Shown here: positions 34,109 to 49,837 of the stretch, in pieces
Numbering within the stretch: position 1 is the stretch's first letter
Layout: each line of letters begins with the position of its first letter
Origin: Artocarpus heterophyllus
Taxonomy: Eukaryota > Streptophyta > Magnoliopsida > Rosales > Moraceae
Direction of reading: 5' to 3'
NCBI GenBank assembly: GCA_025403435.1
Contig: JAJQZP010000045.1
Coordinates: 372,001 to 436,000, forward strand
Length of the DNA stretch: 64,000 nt
Made by a program: the position numbers and the translations under genes
Notes under the pieces: generated by a model
What the model was told of the DNA's origin: nothing
Databases searched by the model: none
The model's input: the letters and a program-made list of their open reading frames with translations, nothing else

Positions 34109-34722
34109 AATAACAAGTCTACGCTATCAAGAGTCATGCCTCCAACGTACCGACATGCATACTACTATAGAAACGTGGGTGTCACCCTTTGGTACATCAA
34201 AAGACACAAGTCGAGACAACAGACCCATTATTCATCTCAAGATTAAGATACAATACAAATGACTGTCTAAAGTGAATCGATTTGCCGAGACAGAATTATT
34301 AATCCAAATCAATTCACTTTATGTCCCGATCTAACACATTGTCACCTATGACAACGTGCTAATGTTTCTATTCACAGAGTCCAACTCCAATGGTCAAGAC
34401 AAACCATCTCCCTAAAGGGATATAGACAACATAACAATCTTTACATGAATAAAGCGCCCAACTTTATTCCCTCGATTGCGGATCATATGTTTTAGACCGT
34501 CACCTTAAGAATCGTGTCTTCCGCATAATCAGTCCATTATATGCTCAATTCTTAAGGTTTAGACCGACAGTCTCAGACTACTGTTTGCTTAACATATATT
34601 CAATAAATATGAACGTAAAGAGGACAAGATTTGATATATATAAATGAATAAATTCTTTATTGACAAAAATATCTCAAAAAACGTATTGCATTTTTTACTC
34701 CTTATGGCATGAATATCTAACA
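34109..34722. mobile_element. Family-A solo LTR, copy 2, right segment
   Basis: Starts with the AATAA duplication and continues copy 2 (ATCAAGAGTCATGCCTCCAA, CTTCCGCATAATCAG) to ATCTAACA. Followed by GTTGG and the 104-bp tandem repeats. Confidence 0.85.
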
Positions 34723-35207
34723 GTTGGTATTTCTTTTTTCAAAGAAAATATAAGAGAACCTAATAGGTTCCTAATCTAGAACTTACCAAGTTATGCTCCA
34801 GCACCTCACGCCAAGGACTGAAGTCGGTTGGTATTCCTTTGTTTCGACGAAATTATAAGGGAACCTACTAGGTTCCTACTTCGTAACCTACTAGGTTACA
34901 CTCCGACAGCCTAGACCAACGGCTAGATGTGGTTAGTATTTCTTTATTTTAAAGAAAATATAAGGGAACCTGATGGGTTCCTGCTCTGGAACCTACCAAG
35001 TTACACTCCAACACCTTGCGCTGGCGACCGAAGGCAGCTTATGTTTCTTAATTTCAAAGAAAATACAAGGGAACCTGGTAGATTCCTATTCCAGAACCTG
35101 TTAAGTTATGCTTTGATACCCCATGTTGGTGAATGGAAGTGGGTGGGTTCCACTTCGGAACCTACTAGGTTACGCTTTGGCATCTCATACTGGTGATTGG
35201 AGTAATC
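34723..35207. repeat. 104-105-bp tandem repeats, right part
   Basis: Four units (starting 34723, 34827, 34932, 35037) and a partial fifth (35143-35207). Each has GTATTTCTTT, GGGAACCTACTAGGTTCCT and GTAACCTACTAGGTTACG-like palindromes and a closing GACTGAAG. Confidence 0.85.
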
Positions 35208-37160
35208 TACTATATGAAAGAGTGAGAAGGAAGGTGTTTGGACTTTTAATAAATCATCTTTTCTAATTAAAGGAGGAATGGTAACTTAGACTTTTAATAA
35301 ATCACATTTTTTAATTAAATGGACAGTTTTGAAAAGTAATTTTGAAGATGACAGTCTTGAAAAGGTGCTCATTTAGAGGGGATGTTCCCATGCTTTACCT
35401 TAGCGGCTCTCAATGATGATTTAGGCCCACAAGGCCCATTTCGTCTTATTCAAAGAACATGGCTTGATTTCTTATGGATAATATCCTAGTCTAGAAATAT
35501 TTGGACCAAAACTTAAGGATCGGCCTTGGTTTGACAATTTTATCCTCGAGGTCAAATGACTGTTTTATCCTTAGTGGGTTTTAAACAATCTATCTTTACA
35601 GTATTGAAGCATTATTTGAGATATAAACTACCCTAAAGTACGTGGTGCTAAAACATAAAACTCAATGTTCGTTATCACAGTTTTGCCGTTATAGTAAGAA
35701 AATGACTGTTTTGCCCTTGTACTAAGAAACGTGACCATTTTACCCCAATGATTCTTAAATCCCCTAAATGGCTCCAACTTTGACTTCAACATGTCTTCTC
35801 TATCCTAAATAAATTTTGGAACACATTCCCACTGTCCTAACGAGTAATTTCTTTCGTTTTCTTTTTTGCTCAAAATGTAAAATTTTGATAATTCTTCCCT
35901 TATGATTGACCAAAAACCATTTTGTAGTATTTGATTTTTTTTTTTTTTAAGAATGAATAAAATTCTATAAAGGTCTAGTGGTTGATTCTAAAGTTTTGGA
36001 CATGTTTTTGTTGTTTTTCCGGTAAGGCCATATCAGGTGTAAAGTTACAACTTTGTCTCTAATCCGACTTTGGAAAAACTTTATTCATGAACACTGTTGT
36101 TTTGGAGAGATCTAAAACTCTGTGGCTTTGACCTAAGGCAGCTTCCCATTTTAAAAGGGTATTTTGGGCATTTTATTCTCAAGCCTAATTTTGGCCAAAA
36201 AGACACTACTAACCCCACTCTTTTTTTTAAGTTCTTTATCAAAATTATTCTACTCACTTTGAAATATAATCTTCATGTTTTGACCAATACCACGTTATGC
36301 TTCAAAGTGATCCGTATTTCAAGAATCGTTTTTAGTGCGTAAAAGGACATTTTATACATTATCTAAGTTTCGTTGTTTTAACTTTCTTGGCTACCTTTTT
36401 GACCATACACAAACGTTGTATAACCACAAAACAATACAGTAATTCACACCATGTCAATTCTTTTTCATACCAAACCATAATTTTCATGCCATTTAACCAT
36501 AAAGTTCACATTTTTAAATACTTATGTTAGATTTGTAAAGTTTTATGCATTGAAAATTAAAACCGATCATCAACATCAAAAGGCAACTTAAAACCATCAT
36601 TTAAACATGTTTAAAGACAAATCCAAACATACATTATAAAACCCTAGAGACCTATAACACCTTTCAACTCAAAATAGCACATAGTACAAGCTTTTTCAAA
36701 ATAGCACATAGTACAAGCTTTTTTAAAAATGGTACCGTAACCAAGCTCTCTACTTTGGATTGGTTTGGCTTCTTTAAATTTCTTTGATTTTTTGGACAAT
36801 CTTGAAACTTGTATTCCTTTAAGAAATCAAAATCTTAGATTCAAGAACTAAAACTTAAGTTTCATAAACTAACAAAAGAATTATTATCTTCTACCGAATT
36901 ACTACGCACTACTTTGTCTAAGCTTCAAAGCTTAGATTTGGGGGGTTCTTAAAGGCTTGGTGGGTGAAAATTTTGAGAAGGTTTCCTTGTGTAGGTTACG
37001 CTGCAGCTAGGAGGGAAGGAGGGAAGGAGAAGAGTTTTTTTTTTTTTTTGGCTTACAGGAGCAATTTTGAACTCTATTCGGTAGGTATGGAGGTTGGTAG
37101 GGAGAAAAAAAAAAGAAAAAATAAAATAAAACTACCTCTAAAGTCCCCTATTTATAGCTA
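35208..37160 (-). other. Repeat-like intergenic DNA, possible decayed LTR on minus strand
   Basis: No gene. A 28-bp direct repeat (AAAATAGCACATAGTACAAG core) lies at 36668-36722. A minus-strand CTATAAATAGGGGAC TATA box at about 37144-37158, with a pyrimidine-rich stretch downstream on that strand, is what an LTR promoter would show. No LTR ends were found. Confidence 0.3.
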
Positions 37161-38272
37161 GATATCCTTTAGGTTTGAATGTATTTTTTTTTTAGAGAAA
37201 TATAAGGGAATGGCAAGATTTAAAACCTATTTTAAAAAAAAAACATAACATAACAGTTCCAAAAAATTTTCTTTAATTGATTTATACACACTTTTTAGCT
37301 ATAATTTTCACCCTTGTCGAAGGAATTTTCTTTAGCTCTTTTTTTTTTTCAAATTTTTAAGAAACTAAAATGTACTCTTTTTTTCCTTATAAATCAAAAG
37401 TTTTGAGTATTTCAACATTAACTGGATCTTAATTGAATTAGTCATTTATATACATAATGTTTTATTTTTTAATAAAGATTAAAAATTAGGATAAGATTAC
37501 AAATATTAATAAAAAGGAACAACTATTATGAGGAATGCCAAAATTCCTCATTGTTGAGACATTTTTTCTTTTTGCGGTTGGATGAAAAATCAATGATTTA
37601 AAATTATATCTTTATAAAAACAAATATAGACCTAATTTCATTTGATAATAATATCTTTTAATCCAATAGTTATAAAAATATAGAAAAAAACTCATAAAAT
37701 TTTTTTAAAAAAAAGTTGAGCAGTTGAGGAATTTAATGGCTAGGAAGGGAAGAGGGGATATCCTATTGCATGGAGGTGAATGGGTCGCAACCCTTGACAT
37801 TGCCATCTGTAGGTCGTGAAAATAATCGTAATGGTGTGACAATGAATCACAACCTATGGTGGTTGCAAGCATTGCCGCTGTAGGGTCTCGAAAACAAGCG
37901 CAACGGAATCGCGACCTTGGCGACCCCAAAGATTGTGACGTTAACAACCTCTATTGCAATGCCTCCACCTGGGGAAGTCTGACCTTGCGACCCTCATAGA
38001 GTCACAATAAATGGTGGTTTTGATGTGTCCCGATAAATTTGCGATGTTGTCGCGATGGGTTGGGTGGGACGGTAGGAGGGTGGGGCTACTTACTTACGCT
38101 TGTTTTTGTTTTTGATTGCTGTTTTTCCTAGATTTAGTCCTTTTATATATATATAGATAAAACCAGTGATTGTGATTTAATGTTTTTGAATCAATAATTA
38201 ATATTAAAAGGAGTATTTTTTTTATTTACATCAAAAGTTAACTGAGCTAAGTTTAGATGGTGTTAATTTAGA
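37161..38272. other. Intergenic stretch, nothing recognised
   Basis: Poly-T/A tracts and a GC-richer patch (37740-38100) whose short frames have no family resemblance. Confidence 0.4.
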
Positions 38273-38432
38273 GGGTGTTTGGCAGTGGTGGGAACCACTT
38301 AGTTCCCACTACAATCTCAGTTATGAATAGTGTAAAGCTCTCACATACTACAGTAATAATAAAAAAATATGCTACAGTATAAAACTCTCACATGTTACAG
38401 TAAAAGTGGTTCCCATCACCTTTACAAACACC
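38273..38432. mobile_element. MITE
   Basis: Ends GGGTGTTTGGCAGTGGTGGG / CCCATCACCTTTACAAACACC are imperfect inverted repeats. The interior has the tandem motif AGCTCTCACATACTACAGTAA, also seen in neighbouring copies. Confidence 0.7.
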
Positions 38433-38616
38433 ATATTAATTAGTTTCAATAAGAGATTTCTATGTTATTTTTTAAAAATATAAAGGTGCTAGTGTAATTA
38501 ACCTAAAAATTTATTGAGAACATAATTCAAACTAAGAGTTTGAATCAAAATTGGTTTAAACTATAATTTTGTGGTCTAAACTACAAGGTGTTTAGAAAGT
38601 GTGGCTATAATTGATA

Positions 38617-38960
38617 AGGTGTTCGACATGATGGTTAGAATTGTTTTTACTATAGCATGTGAGAGCTTTACATTATAGTAACTTTTTTTATTTTTACTGT
38701 AGCATATGAGAGTTCAAACTGTTCATAACTGAAAAATTGGTTTAGACTACCCTCGCTAAACAGCCTTTGAAACTTTTAAAGTAAAAGCTATAACATATGG
38801 GAGCTTTATACTGTAGCTCATTTTTTTAAATCATTATAGCATATGAGAGCTTTTACACTATAAAAACTAAAAGTTTTAATCAAAACTAATTTTATCAAAC
38901 ATCCTTTTAGATTCCCAAACGCCCTATTGATAGTTTAAACTAAGATTGATGGCTTCGTTT
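38617..38960. mobile_element. One or two further MITE copies of the same family
   Basis: GGTGTTCGACATGATGGTTAG near 38619 faces CTACCCTCGCTAAACAGCC near 38745-38765. A second, weaker copy (38765-38925) follows, with CATATGGGAGCTTTATACTG and CCAAACGCCC. All share the ACTATAGCATGTGAGAGCTT core. Confidence 0.55.
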
Positions 38961-39689
38961 GATAAATCCAATTGGAACTAACTATTAGAGTGTAAATTCC
39001 CTTATACTATAGTATAAAATAAAAGAATTTTACAATTTTTTAACTGTCACATGCTATAATATTTTTGTTCCAACTTATAATAGCATCAAACACTTACAAA
39101 TTTAATTTTGCACAAGAGAAAAAAAAAAGAAAAATAAAAAACTAGAACGACAGGACGGGACAGGAAGGGCAAAACGGCATGGATGAGTGTGCGTCCCCAG
39201 TGACAATAATTAAAGGAGGCAAAATGGGAAATGATTACGGCGGGAGTGATGGGGAGCACAAGAATGATGAGGGAAGAAAGTCCTCTCTTCCTCCGACTTT
39301 GCCATTGCCCTTTTGAGCTTTGGCCCCATTTCTCCCAATTTCAATCTCAAATAATGACTCCAAAACAACTGGCGGTGCAAATTAATAACAAAAACAATAA
39401 CCCCCCTCGATTAAAATTTCTAATAATTAATATGTATTAATCAAACCTTCTGTATTTAAATAAAACGGGAAGTTCTTACAGTAATCATATCACAGCCCAT
39501 CAAATTTCCTCAAAATATATTAAAAAGGAAATACAAATAATTTTTGCGTAAAATAATATGCAGATTCTTTGGCTTTGAATAAATGTTCATGTCCTGTCGG
39601 ACATAATTGGTTTATTTATTTATTTGCTCTCAGAAAGAAATTAAAAACAAAAGACAAATGGTATAGAAAAAACTTTCTTGCATGCTCGT
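38961..39689. other. BSK upstream region
   Basis: AT-rich promoter-side DNA. No gene, and no clear TATA box assigned. Confidence 0.4.
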
Positions 39690-40578
39690 CTGAGTCCTCT
39701 CTTTTTCTCTTCTTCTTCTTCTTCTCCTTTTTCTCTATAGATCTTGAGCTTGAGCTTCACTGCTTTTTCCAAATTGGGTTTAACTAATTTCTACCTTTTG
39801 TTTTCTTTTTCTGAGACTGAAGCTTTATTGATTGGATCGAGAAAGGAGATTGGTTGTTTGAAAAAGTCCCAAAAAGGGGTCTTGCCCATCAAAGAAGAAG
39901 CTTAAGAGCTCTTTTTTCACGGGTTTTTGAGTCAGTTGAGAAACTTTTGGGTACTGGTTTTTGGGTTTTGGAATCTGGGTCGTGCTATTTTCTCTGAATT
40001 CAGCTTCACCAGATTGGCTCGAAAGGCTTTTAAGGGGAGGGGGAGAGAGAGCGAGAGAAAGAATTAAAGGTTTTAACGTTAAAAGGTATCATATTATAAA
40101 TCAATTTAAGTTATTGCCATTTGATTCAATCTGACTTTTGCATTTATTGCTTTATTGTTCATTTAGTTTCAGCTATGACTTATGATTTAGCAACTATTAC
40201 TAATTCATAGCATGGAGAAAAACTGGGTGTACCAAAAGTGTTGCTTAGAGAAAAAGAAAGGTGACCAGTTTGAATAATAGCCTGCAGATTAAGTTGGGTT
40301 CCTAATTGAATCAGTAGTTGTTAATCCATGTGAAATTTTGTGCAGATCAAATTATCCTCAGTTAAGTGTACATTGTCTTGGGCCTCATTGAAAAGAATAG
40401 CTAACTTTTATTATTTTTTTCCTTGGCATTTTTTTATTCTGGGAATAGATAAAAGTATTCAGTGTCGGAAGCCTTGTGCATTGGATGTGGAATTGTTGTT
40501 AGTTTAGTTCAGACTAGCACCGTCTTGAAAAGGGATTGACTGATAGTAAAAAGGCATTGATCGTTTTAGATTACTAAG
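39690..40578 (+). promoter_or_regulatory. Probable 5' leader of the BSK gene with a leader intron
   Basis: A pyrimidine-rich tract (CTCTTTTTCTCTTCTTCTTC, about 39700-39735) suggests the start of transcription. A donor AAAAG|GTATCA at 40087 and an acceptor TTAGTTCAG near 40512 would define a leader intron of about 425 bases, as is common in this gene family. Exact ends are inferred. Confidence 0.45.
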
Positions 40579-44990
<4,412 letters not shown>

Positions 44991-45403
44991 CAATGCCCGG
45001 GTTCAAATGTTTTTTGACTTGCCATGAAAGGCAGACAAGGCTTCATTTGATACCATTGAAATGCCATAGAAAAGCATTTCTTGAAGAGTCCTTGGAGAGA
45101 ACTATTTTTAGGAGCAGTGTGTATTTTTGCCATTTTTCTAGTGGGGCTTTATTCTATTTTATTTATAATGATTATAATTATTATTTTTTTGCTTATTCTT
45201 TGTACGATTTGATTTCTTTTATTGTGTATGTGAGGATACCATGAATGCATTTTTTTATCCAAAAAAAAAATTGTAAAACGTGAGTTGAAGTTGAAAAGTT
45301 GTCCACAAGCTTGTAATTTTTGTACAGATACGACGCACGACTTTTTGTTTTGCTCTTCTTGCTGATGAGATATTTATTGCTTTTTAAGACTTTTATCTGT
45401 TCA

Positions 45404-45405
45404 TC

Positions 45406-45451
<46 letters not shown>

Positions 45452-45452
45452 G
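45404..45452. repeat. (CT)n-(TA)n compound microsatellite
   Basis: About thirteen CT units followed by TGTG and nine TA units, just beyond the BSK 3' end. Confidence 0.9.
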
Positions 45453-46005
45453 CATGTATGTGTATCTCACTCCGATACACATATTAATAATTTTTGCAAT
45501 ATTACCTCCGCGCTCAAAAATGCCTACCCTTCAAGAACACCATCATACTTTTGAGATCATCAAGTTTAAAAATTTTAGGGTTGGGTGGTAAAGATTTTAT
45601 TTATGGTAGGAAGAATAGTGAACTGGCAGTTAATAGAGACCTAAAATATGATTTCAAAAGGAATAAAGAGAGAGAAAGCAAAAGAGACCTAAAATATGAT
45701 TTCAAAAGGGGGAGAGGGAGAGAGAGAGAGAGAGAGATGAATAAAATCACAGAAATGTTCGTGTCCATGAACATAATTTTCAGATAAATGGCTAAAAAAA
45801 TAAATAAAAATAGCAAAAAAAATTTTGAAAACAAAAAAGAAAATCATGAATATATAATTTTTTTAATTTACTTATGTGTTCAATAAGAGTTAACGAATCA
45901 AGATCTGCCCTCTCATTTTCCTGTCCTATATTGGCTGCCCCTTAATAAAATTTTAATACCTAAATAAATTGCATAATTACTTATAATAATTAGATCCTAT
46001 TATGT
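45453..46005. other. Intergenic stretch
   Basis: Contains a short direct duplication (GACCTAAAATATGATTTCAA at 45637 and 45688) and a GA-rich run (45705-45737). No gene. Confidence 0.5.
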
Positions 46006-46013
46006 GTTTAGGT

Positions 46014-46581
46014 TAGAGCCGGTAATTTCGGACATGGCACGATGACAAGATATGAAAACGACACGAGATAAACCAGTTTGAACCGCATGTTTATTAATTG
46101 GGTCATAAATGGGTTGGCATGAATAACACGAAAATAAACAGTCTGGATTCGTGCTAACACGTCTAACACGCCTTAACACGTTTAATTAAACGGCTGTAAA
46201 CATGTCGACATGGCACGACACGACCCGCCCGTTTATAATATATTTAAACTTAAAAATAAAAATATTTGAAATATTTGGTAGTAGGTTAGTATTAATTAGA
46301 TATTGTGTTTTTATTAATTTTCTTTATTGGCTTTTTTTAATTTTTTTAATTTTTAGTTAATTGGGTCGTAAACGTGCCATATGCGTATTGTTATTGTGTC
46401 AACCCGTTACGACCCGTTTAGTAATTGTGTTAATCGTGTCACGCCGTGTTACGTGTGCCATAAGTAGGTCGTGTTCGTGTTTGCATTTCTAACACGTTTG
46501 TTAATTGTGTCGTGTTTGTGTTCGGCTTAAACATGTCGTGTTGTAAATGTGCTGACACGAACACGAATTTTGCCACCCCTA
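46014..46581. mobile_element. Non-autonomous hAT element
   Basis: 568 bp with a perfect 8-bp target duplication GTTTAGGT (46006-46013 and 46582-46589). The ends TAGAGCCGGTAATTTCG / CGAATTTTGCCACCCCTA are imperfect inverted repeats. The interior is dense in ACACG, ACACGAC and CGTGT motifs and is non-coding. Confidence 0.88.
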
Positions 46582-46659
46582 GTTTAGGTTGTTAAGTTTG
46601 AATGTTGTATCGAATAGTGGAGGGACAACCAATGGGACAGAAAAATAGAAACAGCAGAT

Positions 46660-49075
46660 CTCGATTCATGTATTACCTTTCCTTTGAGATTAACTTTTAT
46701 TTTCACAATTTTAAATGGTAAGAATTTTTTTAGTAGGAAGTCTTGCAGTTCATTAATCTACGTCTCCAAAAGAGACCTGAAAAATGATTTAACGTGTTTA
46801 TTTAAAAAATCATTTAAAATTTGCTTATTAAAAAAATGAAATCTTAGGAAAGTTAAGTTTAGTGAACTTCTTTGATTGTTGATTACTGCTAGTATAGTAA
46901 AAACATTAAAAAAAAAAAAAAAAGGATGAAAACTAATTCTAGTCTAGTTGGTAAGTGTATGGTGAGTTAAGGAAAATTTCAATTTAGGAAACCACTATCT
47001 TCTTATTAAAAAATAAAATACAAATACAAATAATAATTTTTTAGTGAGTATTTTTTGCTAGAACTTTGAGAGTCCTTGAAGAAAAAAAAAAAAAAAAGGT
47101 ATTACCTTGCCTTTAAGATTAACTGTTATTTTGACAATTTTACAATGGAAAGAATTTTGTTTAGTAGGGATTCTTTCAGTTCATTAATCCATGTCCTTAA
47201 AAGAGACTTAAATATGATTTAACGTGTTTATTAAGAAAATAGTTTAAAAATTTGCTTATTAAAAAAACAAAATCTTAGAAAAGTTAAGTTTAGTGAACAT
47301 CTTTGATTGCCGATTGCTGCTAGTATAGTTAAAAAAAAGAAAAGAAAAGAGAAGAAAAGTGATTCTAGTCTTAGTTGGTAAGAGTATGGTGAGTAAGGTT
47401 CCAATCTGGGAAACAACTATCTTTTTATTAAAAAAATAAAAATATTTTCATCAAATAATATTTTTTTAATGAGTATTTTTGCTAAAACTTTGAGAGTCCT
47501 TGAAAAAAGTGTCAATTAAAAAGTGCTTATTGGTGGAAAAAGGAGAAAAAAATTAGTCATGCAGTTCATTAATCTACGGCTTCAAAAGATACCTAAATAT
47601 AATTTAACGTGTTTATTTAAAAATTTTTAAAAATTTGCTTATTAAAAAAACCAAATCTTAGAAAAGTTCAGTTTAGTGAACTTCTTTGATTGCCGATTGC
47701 TGCTAATATAGTACCAAAAAAAAAAAAAAGAAGAAGAAAAGAAAGAAGAAAACTGATTGTAGTCTAGTTGGTAAGCGTATGGTGAGTTAAGTAAAGTTCC
47801 ACTTTAAGAAACAACTATTTTCTTATTAAAAATAAAAAAAAAATATTTTCATCGTATAATAATTTTTTTAATAAGTATTTTTGTTAGAACTTTGAGAATC
47901 CTTGAAAAAAAAAAAAGTATTACCTTGCCTTTGAGTTTAACTGTTATTTTGACTTTCAAAATTTGCTTATTAAAAAACAAAATGTTAGAAAAGTTAAGTT
48001 TAGTAAACTTCTTTGATTGCCGATTACTGCTAGTGTAGTCAAAAAAAAGAAAAGAAAAGAAAAAAAGACTGATTCTAGTCTTGGTTGGTAAGAGTACGGT
48101 GAGTTAGATATAGTTTCAATCTAGGAAACAACTATCTTCTCATTAAAAAAATAAAAATAAAAATAAAAATAAAAATAAAAATATTTTCATCAAATAATAA
48201 TTTTTTAATGAGTATTTTTGCTAAAACTTTGAGAGTCCTTGAAAAAAAAAAAGTGTCAATTAAAAAGTGCTTATTGGTGAAAAAAGGAAAAAAAATAAAT
48301 TAGTCTTGCAGTTTATTGATCTACGTCTCCAAAAGAGACCTAAAATATGATTTAACGTGTTTATTAAAGAATCATTTAAAAATTGCTTATTAAAAAAACA
48401 AAATCTTAGAAAAGTTAAGTTTAGTAAACTTCTTGTATTGTCGATTGCTGCTAGTATAGTAAAAAAAAAAAATTATAGTTTAGTTGGTAAGGGTATGATG
48501 AGTTAAGTAACGTTCCAATTTAGGAAACAACTGTATTCTTATTAAAAAATAAAAAGAAAAATGTTTTCATCAAATAATAATTTTTTAATGAGTATTTTTG
48601 CTAGAACTTTGAGAGTCCTCTCAAAAAAAAATTTTACCTTCGCTTTGAGATTAAATGTTATTTGATAATTTTAAAATGGTAAGAATTTTGTTTAAGAGGG
48701 AGTTTTCCAGTTCATTAATCTATGTCTTTAAAAGAGACCTAAAATATGATTTTACTTGTTTATTAAAAAATAGTTTAAAAATTTGCTTATTAAAAAAAAC
48801 AAAATCTTAAGAAAGTTAAGTTTAGTGAACTTCTTTGATTGCCGATTGCTACCAGTATAGTTAACAAAAAAAAAAAAAAAAACAAAAAAAGAGAAGAAAA
48901 GAAAAGTGATTCTAGTCTTAGTTGGCAAGGGTATAGTGCCTTACTAAGTTCCAATCTGGAAACAACTATCTTCTTATTAAAAAAATAAATATAAAAATAT
49001 TTTCATCAAATAATTTTTTTAATGGGTATTTTTGCTAAACTTTAAGAGTCTTGAAAAAAAATAAAGTCAATTAAA
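46660..49075. repeat. Six-unit tandem array, 325-430-bp period
   Basis: The anchor TGATTGCCGATTGCTGCTAG (or close variants) recurs at about 46872, 47302, 47685, 48012, 48433 and 48834. Every unit repeats the order AAGAGACCTAAAATATGATT, GAAAAGTTAAGTTTAGTGAA, the anchor, a poly-A/GA run, TCTAGTCTAGTTGGTAAG, a CCAATCTGGGAAACAAC-like motif, and GAACTTTGAGAGTCCTTG. Unit lengths differ because two alternative spacers occur (TATTACCTTGCCTTTGAG or GTGTCAATTAAAAAGTGC types). No coding capacity. Confidence 0.85.
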
Positions 49076-49837
49076 AAGTAGGGTTAATGAGACAATTAGC
49101 TCAATTACATTTATTAAATTAAAATATGACTCTAATTCGTAAAAATTCTACAAATGTCTCATAATGATATCATTAAAATTATTTATATATAATTATATAA
49201 TACAATATATAGTATTATTAAAATAATTATTATATCATTAAAGATATTTTAAATATTATGTTAGATTTGAATTTCATAATAATAATTTAGATAAATATTG
49301 TAATTTTTTTTTTAAAAAAGTGCTTATTGAAGGAAAAAGAAAGAAAAAAAAAATTAGTAGACTGAGGGCCCAACCGGGTCCAGCGAGCCATGGCCCAAAG
49401 CTGTAAAAACTTACAAAGTGCAACGACTGGCCTCCGAGAAAGAAGAAATGTGAATTACTTTGATGCCCTTACTTGGAGAATGTGAGCAATCGAGCTTAAC
49501 CAACCCTTTTGTCCCCTTTTCTTGGGGGTAATTTAGAGTGTGCCTGTGCAAAGGGTTTCAGAAAGTTAGTATCTATTTGAAACATGTTATATGTGAAAGG
49601 GTTTTTTTTTTTTTTTGGGATCAGATATAAGAGATGGCTTGCAGGAGAAAACATGTTGGGTATTGGTAAGAAAATAGGAAAAATCATGAATGGTGTTATG
49701 GTAAATTAAAGAAAAAGAAAATTACATAACGGCAAGTGAGCAAAACTGTTTCAAATATCAATATTTTAAATAAAAGTCCAGAAGTTTAAATGCTTTTGAA
49801 ATTAAAAATAATGCATGTAATTAGAACAGACATTAAT
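49076..49837. other. Intergenic stretch
   Basis: AT-rich. A small GC-richer block (49365-49440) contains GGGCCCAACCGGGTCC. No gene. Confidence 0.4.

Noticed and set aside
46660..49075. CRISPR-like regular repeats
   Set aside because: Plant DNA; units are 325-430 bp with no short repeat/spacer pattern.
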